From Xenorhabdus innexi (GTDB lineage: Bacteria > Pseudomonadota > Gammaproteobacteria > Enterobacterales > Enterobacteriaceae), in contig NZ_NIBU01000027.1 in assembly GCF_002632485.1 (NCBI RefSeq), positions 1 to 47,041 of the forward strand: a stretch of 47,041 bases of DNA, given 5' to 3'. Position 1 is the stretch's first letter. Every line of letters begins with the position of its first letter. Positions 37,065-46,453 of the stretch are shown here, one piece after another. The position numbers and the translations under genes were made by a program. The notes beneath the pieces were generated by a model. It ran no database searches. It saw only the letters and a program-made list of their open reading frames with translations, and was not told the DNA's origin.

Positions 37065-37628
37065 ATGCAATTCTTAAACTTTCTTATTATGAATTTTCTG
37101 TGGTTATACACCGCAGTTCTTTTACTGCGTGTCTGGATGCAGTGGGCAAGGTGCGATTTTTACAACCCATTTTCACAATTTATCGTTAAAATCACTCAAC
37201 CGGTAGTGCGCCCCTTGCGCAGAGTCATCCCGCCGGTAGGTCCTATTGATACAGCATCTGTGATTTTGGCTTACTTACTTGTCATGATCAAAATGTTATT
37301 TCCCTATTGGCTGGAAACAGGGCAATTTTTACTGCCTCACGCTATCGTCTTCCTTTTTGGTTTTATCGAACTGCTTACCGCAGTCGGAAAACTGATATTC
37401 TGGCTTGTGATCGTCCGCGCATTATTGAGCTGGATCAGTCAGGGACGTAACCCTGTTGATTACGTTCTGATCCAACTAACAGAACCCTTGATGGCACCTA
37501 TCCGCCGGGTTATCCCATCAATGGGAGGAATCGATTTTTCAGCCATGATTGTCATGTTGATTCTGTATGCGCTGAATGCACTACGTTACGATGTTATGTC
37601 ATGGTTAGCAGCAATGATAACTGGTTAA
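37065..37628 (+). CDS. yggT: YggT family membrane protein
   Basis: A 187-residue inner-membrane protein with two YggT domains, each made of a hydrophobic hairpin followed by a basic segment (VVRPLRRVIPPVGPIDTASV near 45-65 and LMAPIRRVIPSMGGIDFSAM near 145-165). Function is unknown; it is linked to osmotic shock tolerance and cell division in other bacteria. It ends 26 bases before rdgB. The small gene yggU, which lies between them in E. coli, is missing. Confidence 0.93.
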   Translation: MQFLNFLIMNFLWLYTAVLLLRVWMQWARCDFYNPFSQFIVKITQPVVRPLRRVIPPVGPIDTASVILAYLLVMIKMLFPYWLETGQFLLPHAIVFLFGFIELLTAVGKLIFWLVIVRALLSWISQGRNPVDYVLIQLTEPLMAPIRRVIPSMGGIDFSAMIVMLILYALNALRYDVMSWLAAMITG

Positions 37629-37654
37629 GAAATTAGGTTAATTGGATATAAACA

Positions 37655-38248
37655 ATGCAGAAAGTTGTTCTTGCCACAGGAAATGCGGGCAAAGTACGGG
37701 AGCTGGCTGGTTTACTGGCTGATTTCGGTTTAGATATCGTAGCTCAGACTGAGTTGGGTGTGGATTCCGCCGATGAAACCGGCCTGACTTTTATTGAAAA
37801 TGCCATCCTTAAAGCTCGTCATGCTGCGGCAGTCACCGGTTTACCTGCTATTGCTGACGATTCAGGACTATCAGTCGATGCACTCGGTGGTGCGCCGGGC
37901 ATTTATTCAGCACGTTATGCGGGGGCTGATGCCTCCGATCAGGATAATCTGGAAAAACTACTGGAAGCCATGGGCGATATCCCTGACGAACAACGCCAGG
38001 CTCAGTTCAATTGCGTTCTGGTTTATTTACGTCATGCAGAAGATCCGACACCTCTGGTCTTTCACGGCCGCTGGTCTGGTGTGATTACCCGTGAAGCAGT
38101 AGGCAACGGTGGCTTCGGTTATGATCCGATTTTCTTTGTACCAGAATTTGGCTGTACAGCAGCAGAATTAAGTCGTGAACAAAAAAGTGCTGTTTCACAT
38201 CGTGGGCAAGCCTTAAAAATGCTGTTGGAAGCCATGAGTAATGCTTAA
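37655..38248 (+). CDS. rdgB: dITP/XTP pyrophosphatase RdgB
   Basis: House-cleaning nucleotidase that hydrolyses dITP, ITP and XTP to monophosphates. The 197-residue length equals E. coli RdgB. Motifs at the N-terminus [12 protein letters not shown], catalytic [24 protein letters not shown], and [10 protein letters not shown] and SHRGQAL near the C-terminus are present. It overlaps hemW by eight bases. Confidence 0.97.
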   Translation: MQKVVLATGNAGKVRELAGLLADFGLDIVAQTELGVDSADETGLTFIENAILKARHAAAVTGLPAIADDSGLSVDALGGAPGIYSARYAGADASDQDNLEKLLEAMGDIPDEQRQAQFNCVLVYLRHAEDPTPLVFHGRWSGVITREAVGNGGFGYDPIFFVPEFGCTAAELSREQKSAVSHRGQALKMLLEAMSNA

Positions 38249-39371
38249 ATTACCACCATTGAGTCTCTATATTCATATCCCCTGGTGTGTACAGAAATGC
38301 CCTTATTGTGATTTCAATTCACATGCATTAAAGGGAGACGTACCACATCAGGAATATGTCGAACATTTACTGACAGATTTACGTAATGATTTGCTAATGG
38401 TTGAAGGGCGGGAAGTATCAACGATCTTTATCGGTGGAGGCACGCCCAGTTTACTCAGCGCGGAAGGCATGCAGCGGCTGCTTGATGGCGTCAGGGAGCT
38501 GTTGCCACTTTCCCCACAGGCAGAAATTACGATGGAAGCAAATCCGGGAACGGTTGAAGCTGATCGTTTCAGTGCCTACCAAAAGGCGGGGATTAACCGG
38601 ATTTCAATCGGCGTACAGAGTTTCGGTTCAGATAAACTTATCCGCTTAGGGCGTATTCACGGCCCCGAGGAAGCGAAACGAGCAGCACAACTGGCTGACG
38701 GGCTTGGCCTGCGCAGTTTCAATCTGGATCTGATGCATGGCCTGCCTAACCAGACACTCGATGAAGCACTGAACGATTTACGTCAGGCCATTGAACTCTC
38801 ACCACCTCATTTGTCGTGGTATCAGCTAACTATTGAACCGAATACCAGTTTTGGTTCACGCCCGCCAGTCCTGCCGGATGATGATGCACTATGGGATATT
38901 TTCTCTCAGGGGCATCAGTTATTGACGAAAGCAGGTTATCAGCAGTATGAAACTTCAGCATATGCCAAACAAGGTTATCAGTGTCAACATAACCTGAATT
39001 ACTGGCGATTCGGTGATTATCTGGGAATTGGCTGCGGCGCACACGGAAAAATATCGTTTGAAGATGGGCGTATCCTGCGTACAGTGAAAACCAAACATCC
39101 GCGCGGCTATATGCAAGGACGTTATTTAGATCAGCAAAATCAGGTAGATCACGATGATCGTCCATTTGAATTTTTCATGAATCGTTTTCGTTTGCTGGAA
39201 GCTATGCCACGGAAGGATTTCAGTGATTTTACCGGATTACCGGAAAACGCCATTCGTCCGCAACTCGATAAGGCTCTGGCAAAAGGCTATATCACTGAAA
39301 GTGATACACACTGGCAAATCACGAAACATGGAAAATTATTCCTGAATTCGTTATTGGAACTGTTTTTGTAG
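38241..39371 (+). CDS. hemW: Haem chaperone HemW (radical SAM)
   Basis: A 376-residue radical-SAM family protein that binds haem and delivers it to respiratory enzymes; it is related to, but not itself, the coproporphyrinogen oxidase HemN. The 4Fe-4S ligands are C16, C20 and C23 in [15 protein letters not shown]-binding GGGTPS follows, and the C-terminal HemN-like domain begins near residue 300. The start codon lies inside the end of rdgB. A strong terminator follows. Confidence 0.96.
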   Translation: MLKLPPLSLYIHIPWCVQKCPYCDFNSHALKGDVPHQEYVEHLLTDLRNDLLMVEGREVSTIFIGGGTPSLLSAEGMQRLLDGVRELLPLSPQAEITMEANPGTVEADRFSAYQKAGINRISIGVQSFGSDKLIRLGRIHGPEEAKRAAQLADGLGLRSFNLDLMHGLPNQTLDEALNDLRQAIELSPPHLSWYQLTIEPNTSFGSRPPVLPDDDALWDIFSQGHQLLTKAGYQQYETSAYAKQGYQCQHNLNYWRFGDYLGIGCGAHGKISFEDGRILRTVKTKHPRGYMQGRYLDQQNQVDHDDRPFEFFMNRFRLLEAMPRKDFSDFTGLPENAIRPQLDKALAKGYITESDTHWQITKHGKLFLNSLLELFL

Positions 39372-39412
39372 CCCTGCCTTATAAAACTGCTTTTATAAAC
39401 ATCGTTCCTGTA

Positions 39413-39454
39413 AAAATAAGGCTGCACCCTTCGTTTCTGGCGCAGCCTTATTTT
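39413..39454. terminator. Bidirectional terminator between hemW and the siderophore-binding gene
   Basis: Perfect 13-bp stem aaaataaggctgc / gcagccttatttt (39413-39425 with 39442-39454), 16-base loop, A and T runs on both sides. Confidence 0.9.
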
Positions 39455-39493
39455 ATTAATGTGGAAGAACAAATTTAATCAGTGTGATTTTGA

Positions 39494-40438
39494 TTATAGC
39501 GCATCAGCAATTGCATTAACCTGATGTGTCAGGCTCTCTATTCCGCCACCGGACAGATACCATAAATCAGGTTGCAGATAGACGATTTTGCCATTTTTAT
39601 AAGCGTTGGTTGATTTCACCTGAGCTGTTTCAAACTGAGCTTTTGTTAACTCCCCAGCTCCAATCGCTTTACTTCTATCAATAATAAAAATGACATCAGG
39701 ATTTGCCTGAGCAATCATTTCTGATGTTACAAGACGGCTCTTATCGTTATCTGGTTTTGCTGGCAATTCAGCACGTTGCGCTTTCACCACATTGTAAACA
39801 ACGGTTTGATTATTCGGGTATAGCTCACCGGCATTATGTAATAAAACCAGCACCTTATTATTTGACGATTTTGCTTTTTCCTGCGCAGTAGTGATCGTTC
39901 TTTCTAAATCAGCCTGCTGTGCTTTTACTGCGTCTTGTTTATCGAACACTTCACCTAATAGCTTTAAGTTACTTTCAACGGACGGCAGATAATTTTTATT
40001 ATCCGTACTTAAATTCACTGTTGGTGCGATTTGGGATAAACGATCATAAAAATCGTCCTGACGCCCGGTGATCACAATCAAATCAGGTTTTATTTCAGCC
40101 AGTTTTTCTAAATCCGGGGATTTCATCCCACCAGCATCATTCATTTTTTCAGATACACTGCTGCGCACATATTCAGGCAAACTTTCTTTCGGCAAGGCGA
40201 TAACACGCTCAGATAACCCTAATTTGGCCATTGAATCGTAAGTACCGAAGTCAAATAAAACCACGCGCTCAGGGTTTTTCTTAACTTTTGTTTCTCCAGA
40301 AAAATGTTTTACCGTGACATCATTTCCAGACTGAGTGATTACTGAATTGGGCGTAAATACTGTAGATTGCTGGCTGAATGCGCTGTGACTGGTGACAGAA
40401 AACAATGAGGCTAAAATAATCGGCAGGATTTTTTTCAT
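39494..40438 (-). CDS. Siderophore ABC transporter substrate-binding protein
   Basis: A 314-residue periplasmic protein with a non-lipoprotein signal peptide (about 1-22) and two lobes of a class III binding protein joined by a long helix. Motifs NPERVVLFDFGTYDSMAKLGL, IKPDLIVITGRQDDFYDRL and NPDVIFIIDRSKAIG resemble FatB/CeuE/YclQ-type catecholate siderophore binders. No permease or ATPase gene is adjacent, so it is an orphan that must work with transport genes elsewhere. It lies where E. coli has yggM-ansB, between hemW and yggN. A perfect palindrome with Fur-like parts lies upstream. Confidence 0.85.
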   Translation of the reverse strand: MKKILPIILASLFSVTSHSAFSQQSTVFTPNSVITQSGNDVTVKHFSGETKVKKNPERVVLFDFGTYDSMAKLGLSERVIALPKESLPEYVRSSVSEKMNDAGGMKSPDLEKLAEIKPDLIVITGRQDDFYDRLSQIAPTVNLSTDNKNYLPSVESNLKLLGEVFDKQDAVKAQQADLERTITTAQEKAKSSNNKVLVLLHNAGELYPNNQTVVYNVVKAQRAELPAKPDNDKSRLVTSEMIAQANPDVIFIIDRSKAIGAGELTKAQFETAQVKSTNAYKNGKIVYLQPDLWYLSGGGIESLTHQVNAIADAL

Positions 40439-40506
40439 TAGGACACCTGAAGTTATCGTTTATATAAACAGTGAGTTGCATTCTAGATGCCCGATATAGG
40501 ATGTCA

Positions 40507-40545
40507 ATCAAATAAGAATCAATTTCATCTAGATTCTTATTTGAT
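40507..40545. promoter_or_regulatory. 14-bp perfect palindrome upstream of the siderophore-binding gene
   Basis: atcaaataagaatc (40507-40520) and gattcttatttgat (40532-40545) are exact reverse complements with an 11-base spacer. On the minus strand the right part resembles a Fur box (tgattcttattt). It may be an iron-regulator site, or a hairpin ending yggN; no T-run follows, so regulation is favoured. Confidence 0.5.
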
Positions 40546-40560
40546 ATGAAATACTGTGAT

Positions 40561-41283
40561 TTAGTTAATGGAATTCAAAAGGCTGGTACGCAACTGTTCC
40601 AGTTTATTTGTTTTATCGCACACTTCCCCTTTAAAGCGTTTCAGCTCTTTTTCCTGTTTTTTCCATTCTGCTTCAAAACCATTCTGCGCATTTCCCAAAC
40701 CGCCGAGAAGAGACATTAACATCTGTTTGCCGTCACCATTCTGATTACTTGTTTTACGGCTCATTTCATTAATGCTGTCCTGCAAAATTCCCCCCAAACT
40801 CTGTTGGATAAGATCCTTCCCGGCTATTTCTGCCTGTTTGATAGCCTGATAATTGAAAGAAATACCATCAGGACGGGTTTCCAGTACCTTATCAATTTGC
40901 TTATTCAGATCAGATTCCAGTCGGATCAGGCGGGTACGAATATTGCTATCCTTTCCCATCGTTTCAGAAACAACTTTATCCAGCGCCTCACGCGCATCAG
41001 TAAGATGATTTAAAGCCTTTTTTTTCACCCACGGTAAATCCTGCCGGGTAACTTGCTGAAACTGCTTTGCCTTATTGCGCTGATCGGCATTCAACGACAA
41101 TGCCTTACCATTACGAAAAACAGAGCCATCAGGCATAATTTTCAGGCTTCTGTTTTCACCAATCATCTGAACTGAGTCGGCCGTAACAATAATGTCATCT
41201 TTGAGTGTCGTCCGGCATTCTGAATCAGCCTGTGCCTGAACAGCAAATACCAGTGATGCCGCAACCACAATTTTTCGTAACAT
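40561..41283 (-). CDS. yggN: DUF2884 periplasmic protein YggN
   Basis: A 240-residue exported protein matching E. coli YggN (239) along its length. Signal peptide about 1-19 (AVQAQA). The mature part is largely alpha-helical and charged, with the conserved GILQDSINEM segment near residue 160 and a WKKQEKELKRF stretch. Two cysteines (near residues 23 and 223) may form a disulfide. Function unknown. Confidence 0.92.
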   Translation of the reverse strand: MLRKIVVAASLVFAVQAQADSECRTTLKDDIIVTADSVQMIGENRSLKIMPDGSVFRNGKALSLNADQRNKAKQFQQVTRQDLPWVKKKALNHLTDAREALDKVVSETMGKDSNIRTRLIRLESDLNKQIDKVLETRPDGISFNYQAIKQAEIAGKDLIQQSLGGILQDSINEMSRKTSNQNGDGKQMLMSLLGGLGNAQNGFEAEWKKQEKELKRFKGEVCDKTNKLEQLRTSLLNSIN

Positions 41284-41361
41284 ACCTTCTCCTGTTCTCC
41301 TCAGCGTTGTACTCCTCTACTGCTATTCAGAGCTACTGCAATTAGCTGCTAAGGTTTCAAA

Positions 41362-42288
41362 TTAAAAAATAGAGCGCCCTATACGTTCAGCCAATTTTTC
41401 CAGTGCGGCACAACCAGCCAGAGAGTTACCCGAACGATCCAGTTCTGGAGACCATACCGTGACAGTAAATTCTCCCGGAACAACACAGACGATACCTCCG
41501 CCAACACCCGATTTTCCGGGCATACCAATCCTGAAAGCAAATTCTCCTGAACCATCATACATACCACACGTCAACATTAACGCATTAATCTGCCGGGTTT
41601 GCCGGAGGCTCAAAATTTGCTGACCGGAATCTATCATCCGCCCCTGATTAGCCAGATAAATAAAACACTGAGATAATTCAACACAATTCATTTTCAGAGC
41701 ACAATACTGGAAATAGGTTTGCAGTACTGTAAGTACATCATTTTCAAAATTACCAAATGCTTTCATCAGGTAAGCAATAGCAGCATTGCGACTTGAGTGT
41801 TCCATTTCTGAGCGGGCAACGACCTCATCATAGCCAATATCTTTTTGCCCTGTGAGACTGCGCACAAACTCCAGCATCCTGTGTTTTGGCGCACTCAGGC
41901 GTGATTGCAACATGTCACAGATAACCAACGCTCCCGCATTAATAAAGGGGTTGCGAGGAATACCTTTCTCCAGTTCCAACTGCACCAGCGAGTTAAATGG
42001 CTGCCCCGAAGGCTCTGTTCCTACTCGCTGCCAGATATCCTCTTCTTTATAGCGTGTCATTGCCAGTGTCAGGCTCAGCACTTTAGAAATAGACTGGATG
42101 GAGAAACGTTTTTCCGCATTTCCCGCTTTAAAAACCTGACCATCAACCGTACAGATAGCCATTGCCAAATTATTTACCGGAACTTCCGCCAGAGCAGGAA
42201 TGTAATCTGCTACTTTTCCTTGGCCAATCAAAGGGCGTACTTCATCTAAGATATCTGCCAGCAACGCATTAGAGAACCTTACTTTCAC
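41362..42288 (-). CDS. glsB: Glutaminase GlsB
   Basis: Hydrolyses glutamine to glutamate and ammonia; serine-dependent beta-lactamase-like fold. With a GTG start at 42288 the protein has 308 residues, equal to E. coli GlsB, and the catalytic S66-x-x-K69 (FSIQSISKV) falls at the family position. A ggagaa site precedes the GTG. The open frame extends to an ATG at 42333, but its extra 15 codons run through the yggL terminator, so that start is rejected. Other motifs: [30 protein letters not shown] and KSGVGGGIV. Confidence 0.93.
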   Translation of the reverse strand: MKVRFSNALLADILDEVRPLIGQGKVADYIPALAEVPVNNLAMAICTVDGQVFKAGNAEKRFSIQSISKVLSLTLAMTRYKEEDIWQRVGTEPSGQPFNSLVQLELEKGIPRNPFINAGALVICDMLQSRLSAPKHRMLEFVRSLTGQKDIGYDEVVARSEMEHSSRNAAIAYLMKAFGNFENDVLTVLQTYFQYCALKMNCVELSQCFIYLANQGRMIDSGQQILSLRQTRQINALMLTCGMYDGSGEFAFRIGMPGKSGVGGGIVCVVPGEFTVTVWSPELDRSGNSLAGCAALEKLAERIGRSIF

Positions 42289-42304
42289 CACTTTTTCTCC
42301 AGAC

Positions 42305-42328
42305 AAAAAAGGGCTCTCAAGGAGCCCC
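42305..42328 (-). terminator. Rho-independent terminator after yggL
   Basis: On the minus strand gggctc-cttga-gagccc followed by six T residues. It ends the trmB-yggL transcript and lies just upstream of glsB. Confidence 0.92.
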
Positions 42329-42384
42329 TGCATATAGCGTCAAAATTTCAATACACGCTATCTTTTTATTAATGCAACAGCGAA

Positions 42385-42711
42385 CTAATCCCACCACATA
42401 TCAAATAACTCTGATGTGGCAACTTCTTCCATACCGCGATCTTTCAACCAGTTATCAATCAACTGACGGTGCTCTTCAGTGCATTTACCGATTTTCTGCA
42501 AACAGACCAGACCTTCCCACTGTAAATAGCCGCTGGCATCCAGTGCCAGCCCATTTGGCTCGATTAATTCTTCGATCAGAGCATCAACCGTGCTGTCTAC
42601 AACCTCAACGGATGTATCAGCCGGAAAGTTCCATCTGACGGAAAAACCTAATTCCTGAAACTCATCAATACGCAGTTTTTTACGCAGACGGCGACTACGG
42701 TTTTTAGCCAT
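42385..42711 (-). CDS. yggL: YggL family 50S ribosome-associated protein (DUF469)
   Basis: A 108-residue protein of the DUF469 family, starting [23 protein letters not shown] with a strongly basic N-terminus and acidic remainder, ending DMWWD. E. coli YggL is reported to associate with the large ribosomal subunit. It overlaps the trmB stop codon by one base (TAATG), so the pair is translationally coupled. Confidence 0.93.
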   Translation of the reverse strand: MAKNRSRRLRKKLRIDEFQELGFSVRWNFPADTSVEVVDSTVDALIEELIEPNGLALDASGYLQWEGLVCLQKIGKCTEEHRQLIDNWLKDRGMEEVATSELFDMWWD

Positions 42712-43430
42712 TATTTTACCCTCTCAAACATTAGATCCCAAACGCCATGCCCCAAACGATGACCGCGCATCTCAAATTTTGTGACAGGGCGTGAATCAGG
42801 ACGTGGTACATAATCATTGCTTTCCGAGATGTTGCGATAGCCTTCGGCTTCGCTCATCACTTCCAACATATGTTCAGCATATGGCTGCCAATCTGTTGCC
42901 ATATGGAATACACCACCGATTTTCAGTTTATTTCTGATCAGCTGGGCAAAAGCAGGCTGTACAATTCGACGCTTATTATGCCGTGCTTTATGCCACGGAT
43001 CAGGGAAGAATAGCTGAACCATTTCCAGCCCCTGTTCAGGGATCATATTTTCCAGTACTTCAATCGCATCATGGCACATCACACGCAGATTGCTGATATT
43101 CTCATCTTCAGCAGAAGCCAGACATGCACCCACTCCCGGAGCATGAACTTCAATCCCGAAAAAATTCTTCTCTGGATTCTGGCTCGCCATTGTGACCAGC
43201 GATGTCCCCATGCCAAAACCAATTTCCAACACAACAGGTGCATCACGGCCAAACAATTCAGCCATGTTTTGCAGTTCAGGCTGATAATCCACACCCATAT
43301 CTGGCCATACATTATCAAGAGCATGTTGCTGACGAGCCGTTAACCGCCCCTGCCGACGCACAAAACTGCGGACACGGCGCAAAGCCCTGCCATTTTCATC
43401 ATATTCCGGTGAAATTACGTTATTTATCAT
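42711..43430 (-). CDS. trmB: tRNA (guanine-46-N7)-methyltransferase TrmB
   Basis: SAM-dependent methylation of G46 in the tRNA variable loop. The 239-residue protein has a Rossmann-like fold with [10 protein letters not shown] (SAM loop), [12 protein letters not shown], and the catalytic-region motifs [19 protein letters not shown] and [20 protein letters not shown]. First gene of trmB-yggL. The sequence just before the ATG is a 13-bp tandem duplication without a good ribosome site. Confidence 0.96.
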   Translation of the reverse strand: MINNVISPEYDENGRALRRVRSFVRRQGRLTARQQHALDNVWPDMGVDYQPELQNMAELFGRDAPVVLEIGFGMGTSLVTMASQNPEKNFFGIEVHAPGVGACLASAEDENISNLRVMCHDAIEVLENMIPEQGLEMVQLFFPDPWHKARHNKRRIVQPAFAQLIRNKLKIGGVFHMATDWQPYAEHMLEVMSEAEGYRNISESNDYVPRPDSRPVTKFEMRGHRLGHGVWDLMFERVK

Positions 43431-43455
43431 GGTACTGTCTATTGGTACTTTCTAT
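43430..43455. repeat. 13-bp tandem duplication at the trmB start
   Basis: tggtactgtctat (43430-43442) and tggtactttctat (43443-43455) differ at one base. The first copy touches the trmB start codon, so the duplication forms the proximal leader of the trmB message. Confidence 0.8.
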
Positions 43456-43689
43456 CAGTTTTAAAGGCTTTTGCTCTGGCTTCCGGGACGTTATGTACCG
43501 CAGGATTGCCTAAAGAGAGCGCAGTTATGCAAAGATGGCAGAGTTTATCAAGTTCAGTGCTCATAAGCACAACTTTAATGTTAAATTGTGTGGTGCTTCG
43601 AAACAAAGTTCGGGTTTACACTGAGGTTACACTATGTTGCAATCCCGTTCACGAAACGATTCTCAGATATAAAGACAATTATTCTAATG

Positions 43690-44727
43690 ATGGAAGCCGA
43701 GCAATTTTCACAGGCGGTACTTGAATGGTATCACCGTTATGGTCGCAAAACTCTGCCGTGGCAGCTGGAAAAAACATCCTATCACGTCTGGCTTTCAGAA
43801 GTGATGCTGCAACAGACTCAGGTTGCGACCGTCATCCCTTATTTCCAGAAATTTATTTCACGTTTTCCTGATGTAGCCTCACTGGCAGCCGCTCCATTGG
43901 ATGAAGTTCTGCATCTGTGGACAGGTTTGGGCTATTATGCCCGCGCCCGCAATCTGCATAAGGCTGCTCAGAGGATCGTGGAATTACACGCTGGAACATT
44001 CCCGACAACCTTTGATGATGTGGTCGCCTTACCCGGTGTAGGCCGCTCCACCGCAGGCGCTATACTTTCTCTCTCTCAGGGCAAACATTTCCCCATCCTT
44101 GATGGTAATGTGAAGCGTGTTCTGGCTCGCTGCTATGCTATTGATGGCTGGCCGGGTAAAAAAGAGGTGGAAAATCGACTGTGGGATATCAGTACCCGTG
44201 TGACTCCTGCGCTGGGTGTTGAATATTTTAATCAGGCTATGATGGATTTAGGTGCAATAGTATGTACCCGCAGTAAACCCAAATGTGAAATCTGCCCCCT
44301 TAATACAGGCTGTATTGCATATGCTAACCATAGTTGGACGAACTATCCGGGTAAAAAACCGAAACAGACAATCCCTGAAAAAACAGCCTACTTTTTATTG
44401 ATGCAGCATGGCGATACAGTCTGGCTGGAGCAGCGCCCGCTTTCCGGTATCTGGGGCGGATTATTCGCATTCCCGCAATTTACTGATGAGAACTCACTAA
44501 AACAGTGGCTGGAACACTCAGGAATTGCTCACAGCCAACCTGAACAACTCACTGCATTTCGCCACACATTCAGCCATTTTCATCTGGATATCGTCCCCAT
44601 TAAAATCGATATATCATCTTTCGATTCCTGCATGGATGAAAGTAAGGGACTTTGGTATAACTTACGCCAGCCAGCAACGATTGGGCTGGCAGCTCCCGTT
44701 GAGTATCTTTTGCAGCAGTTGGGATAA
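43690..44727 (+). CDS. mutY: A/G-specific adenine glycosylase MutY
   Basis: Removes adenine mispaired with 8-oxoguanine. With the ATG at 43690 the protein has 345 residues, and the catalytic E37 (LSEVMLQQ) and D138 (PILDGNV) have the same numbers as in E. coli MutY. This supports that start; another ATG precedes it directly at 43687. The helix-hairpin-helix [10 protein letters not shown], the 4Fe-4S cysteines in [17 protein letters not shown] and a C-terminal MutT-like 8-oxoG recognition domain ([11 protein letters not shown]) are present. It heads mutY-yggX-mltC and is divergent from trmB. Confidence 0.96.
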   Translation: MEAEQFSQAVLEWYHRYGRKTLPWQLEKTSYHVWLSEVMLQQTQVATVIPYFQKFISRFPDVASLAAAPLDEVLHLWTGLGYYARARNLHKAAQRIVELHAGTFPTTFDDVVALPGVGRSTAGAILSLSQGKHFPILDGNVKRVLARCYAIDGWPGKKEVENRLWDISTRVTPALGVEYFNQAMMDLGAIVCTRSKPKCEICPLNTGCIAYANHSWTNYPGKKPKQTIPEKTAYFLLMQHGDTVWLEQRPLSGIWGGLFAFPQFTDENSLKQWLEHSGIAHSQPEQLTAFRHTFSHFHLDIVPIKIDISSFDSCMDESKGLWYNLRQPATIGLAAPVEYLLQQLG

Positions 44728-44786
44728 ATTTTACCTATATTTTTTGCTCCATACTTTTTGTGCCATTACTAATTTGAGGATTTATC

Positions 44787-45059
44787 ATGAGCAGGACTAT
44801 TTTTTGTACTTTTTTGCAACAAGAAGCTGAAGGCCAGGATTTTCAGTTCTATCCGGGAGAACTGGGTAAGCGTATTTTCAGTGAAATATCTAAAGAAGCC
44901 TGGCAGCAATGGATGAGCAAGCAGACTATGCTGATTAACGAAAAGAAACTAAATACGATGAATCCGGAAGATCGCAAATTGCTCGAACAGGAAATGGTGA
45001 AATTCTTGTTTGAAGGGAAAGATATTAAAATCGACGGTTATACACCGCCGGAAAAATAA
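44787..45059 (+). CDS. yggX: Fe(2+)-trafficking / oxidative damage protection protein YggX
   Basis: A 90-residue protein that protects iron-sulfur clusters from oxidative damage, probably through iron handling. It begins [19 protein letters not shown] with the conserved Cys7, and contains [13 protein letters not shown] and the C-terminal GYTPPEK. A gagga ribosome site precedes the ATG. It follows mutY after 59 bases, as in other enterobacteria; both act against oxidative damage. Confidence 0.96.
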   Translation: MSRTIFCTFLQQEAEGQDFQFYPGELGKRIFSEISKEAWQQWMSKQTMLINEKKLNTMNPEDRKLLEQEMVKFLFEGKDIKIDGYTPPEK

Positions 45060-45074
45060 TTTTTAATATCTGCT

Positions 45075-45118
45075 ATTTATTGGGTGAAATCAGGATATTT
45101 AAACATCACCCAATAAAT
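45075..45118 (+). other. Stem-loop between yggX and mltC
   Basis: Perfect 13-bp inverted repeat atttattgggtga / tcacccaataaat with an 18-base loop. No T-run follows, so it is a weak terminator at best; it may modulate mltC relative to mutY-yggX. Confidence 0.6.
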
Positions 45119-45152
45119 GAGAGTTTATCCTAATATCCAACGGCATCATAAA

Positions 45153-46226
45153 ATGAAAAAACTGCTGGCACTATTCCTGTTCATCCCACTTCTAATTTCC
45201 TGCTCAAGTAAACAAGATACTGAATACAAAGAAGAATATATAAAAGATACTAACGGATTTGATATCTTGATGGGGCAATTCGCGCATGACATTGAAAATA
45301 TCTGGGGATTACGTGAAGTTTTAATTGCAGGGCCTAAAGATTACGTAAAATACACCGATCAATATAAAACCCGCAGCCATATTAATTTTGATGCTGGCAC
45401 CATTACTATTGAAACAATATCGCCTATTGAACCAAATAAACATTTACACAAGGCTATCGTAACAACCTTATTAATGGGCGATGACCCGGGTTCTGTCGAC
45501 CTTTACTCTGACGCGAATGACATTCAAATCAGCAAAGAACCCTTTCTTTACGGGCAGGTTCTGGATAATACCGGTGAGCCAATTCGCTGGGAATGGCGGG
45601 CAAACCATTTTGCCGATTACCTGATCCAAAATAAATTACAGCGCCGTCAGTCGGGTTTGCATGTAATTTGGTCTGTCACAATACAATTAGTACCTAATCA
45701 TCTGGATAAACGTGCTCATAAATACCTGCCTATTGTTCGTAAGGCTGCCATTAAATATGGCATTGATGAGTCCCTGATCCTTGCCATTATGCAGACAGAA
45801 TCCAGCTTCAACCCATACGCAGTCAGCCGTTCCGATGCATTGGGGCTAATGCAGGTAATGCAGCATACTGCGGGGAGGGATGTATTCAGAGCACAGGGTA
45901 AATCCGGCCAGCCAAGCCGAAATTATCTTTTTGACCCTGAAAATAACATCGATGCGGGTACCGCTTATCTGGCGATTTTACAGAATACATATTTAGGTGA
46001 AATCCAGAACGCAACCTCGCGCCGCTATGCTGTTATTACAGCTTACAACGGTGGAGCTGGTAGTGTATTAAGAGTATTTTCCAGCGACAAGAAAAAAGCC
46101 GCTCAAGTTATCAACACAATGGCACCGGGTGATGTCTATGAAACTCTGACTAATAAACACCCATCGGCTGAATCTCGCCGTTATCTGATGAAAGTGAATA
46201 ACGCACAAAAGAGCTATCGTCGATAA
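45153..46226 (+). CDS. mltC: Membrane-bound lytic murein transglycosylase MltC
   Basis: Outer-membrane lipoprotein that cleaves peptidoglycan glycan strands to 1,6-anhydro products. The 357-residue protein has a lipoprotein signal with LISC (Cys17) followed by Ser, which directs it to the outer membrane. A DUF3393 domain (about 30-180) precedes the SLT goose-lysozyme-like domain; the catalytic Glu is in [14 protein letters not shown], with ALGLMQV and ITAYNGGAG following. I chose ATG 45153, which matches E. coli MltC from residue 1; the frame extends to 45117 without support. Confidence 0.96.
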   Translation: MKKLLALFLFIPLLISCSSKQDTEYKEEYIKDTNGFDILMGQFAHDIENIWGLREVLIAGPKDYVKYTDQYKTRSHINFDAGTITIETISPIEPNKHLHKAIVTTLLMGDDPGSVDLYSDANDIQISKEPFLYGQVLDNTGEPIRWEWRANHFADYLIQNKLQRRQSGLHVIWSVTIQLVPNHLDKRAHKYLPIVRKAAIKYGIDESLILAIMQTESSFNPYAVSRSDALGLMQVMQHTAGRDVFRAQGKSGQPSRNYLFDPENNIDAGTAYLAILQNTYLGEIQNATSRRYAVITAYNGGAGSVLRVFSSDKKKAAQVINTMAPGDVYETLTNKHPSAESRRYLMKVNNAQKSYRR

Positions 46227-46246
46227 ATAATCGCTACAAAATAGAG

Positions 46247-46274
46247 AAGGAGAGGCGTTCGCTTCTCCTTTTTT
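46247..46274 (+). terminator. Terminator after mltC
   Basis: Stem aaggagaggc / gcttctcctt (one G-U pair) with a 4-base loop, followed by a T-run. Confidence 0.88.
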
Positions 46275-46336
46275 GTTCACATTTACAACCAATTGAATGA
46301 ATTAAAAGCACTTGAATAAATTTATATAGAAAGTCG

Positions 46337-46365
46337 TTGACGGATTGGCGGGAATACTGTTTAAT
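46337..46365 (+). promoter_or_regulatory. Promoter of tRNA-Phe
   Basis: TTGACG (46337-46342) and TTTAAT (46360-46365) are separated by exactly 17 bases, and the following gcgtcccc stretch resembles the GC-rich discriminator of stable RNA promoters. The tRNA starts 13 bases after the -10 box. Confidence 0.8.
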
Positions 46366-46377
46366 GCGTCCCCGTTA

Positions 46378-46453
46378 GCCCGGATAGCTCAGTCGGTAGA
46401 GCAGGGGATTGAAAATCCCCGTGTCGGTGGTTCGATTCCGCCTCCGGGCACCA
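46378..46453 (+). tRNA. tRNA-Phe (anticodon GAA)
   Basis: A 76-base tRNA with encoded CCA. The acceptor stem gcccgga / tccgggc, D arm, anticodon GAA at 46411-46413 within an aggggatt-gaa-aatcccc arm, and T arm with ggttcgattcc are all intact. It differs from the E. coli tRNA-Phe mainly in a compensated T-stem (ggtgg / ccgcc). tRNA-Phe genes are frequent integration sites for islands, and an integrase fragment lies 337 bases downstream. Confidence 0.98.
46429..46453 (+). other. Putative attachment site (3' end of tRNA-Phe)
   Basis: The T arm and acceptor end are the usual crossover region for tyrosine recombinases that use tRNA genes. The assignment rests only on the nearby integrase; a second copy of these bases would be expected beyond the right end of the window. 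Confidence 0.4.

Noticed and set aside
42289..42333. Upstream ATG start for glsB
   Set aside because: Its codons coincide with the yggL terminator hairpin and T-run; the GTG start has a ribosome site and gives the family length.
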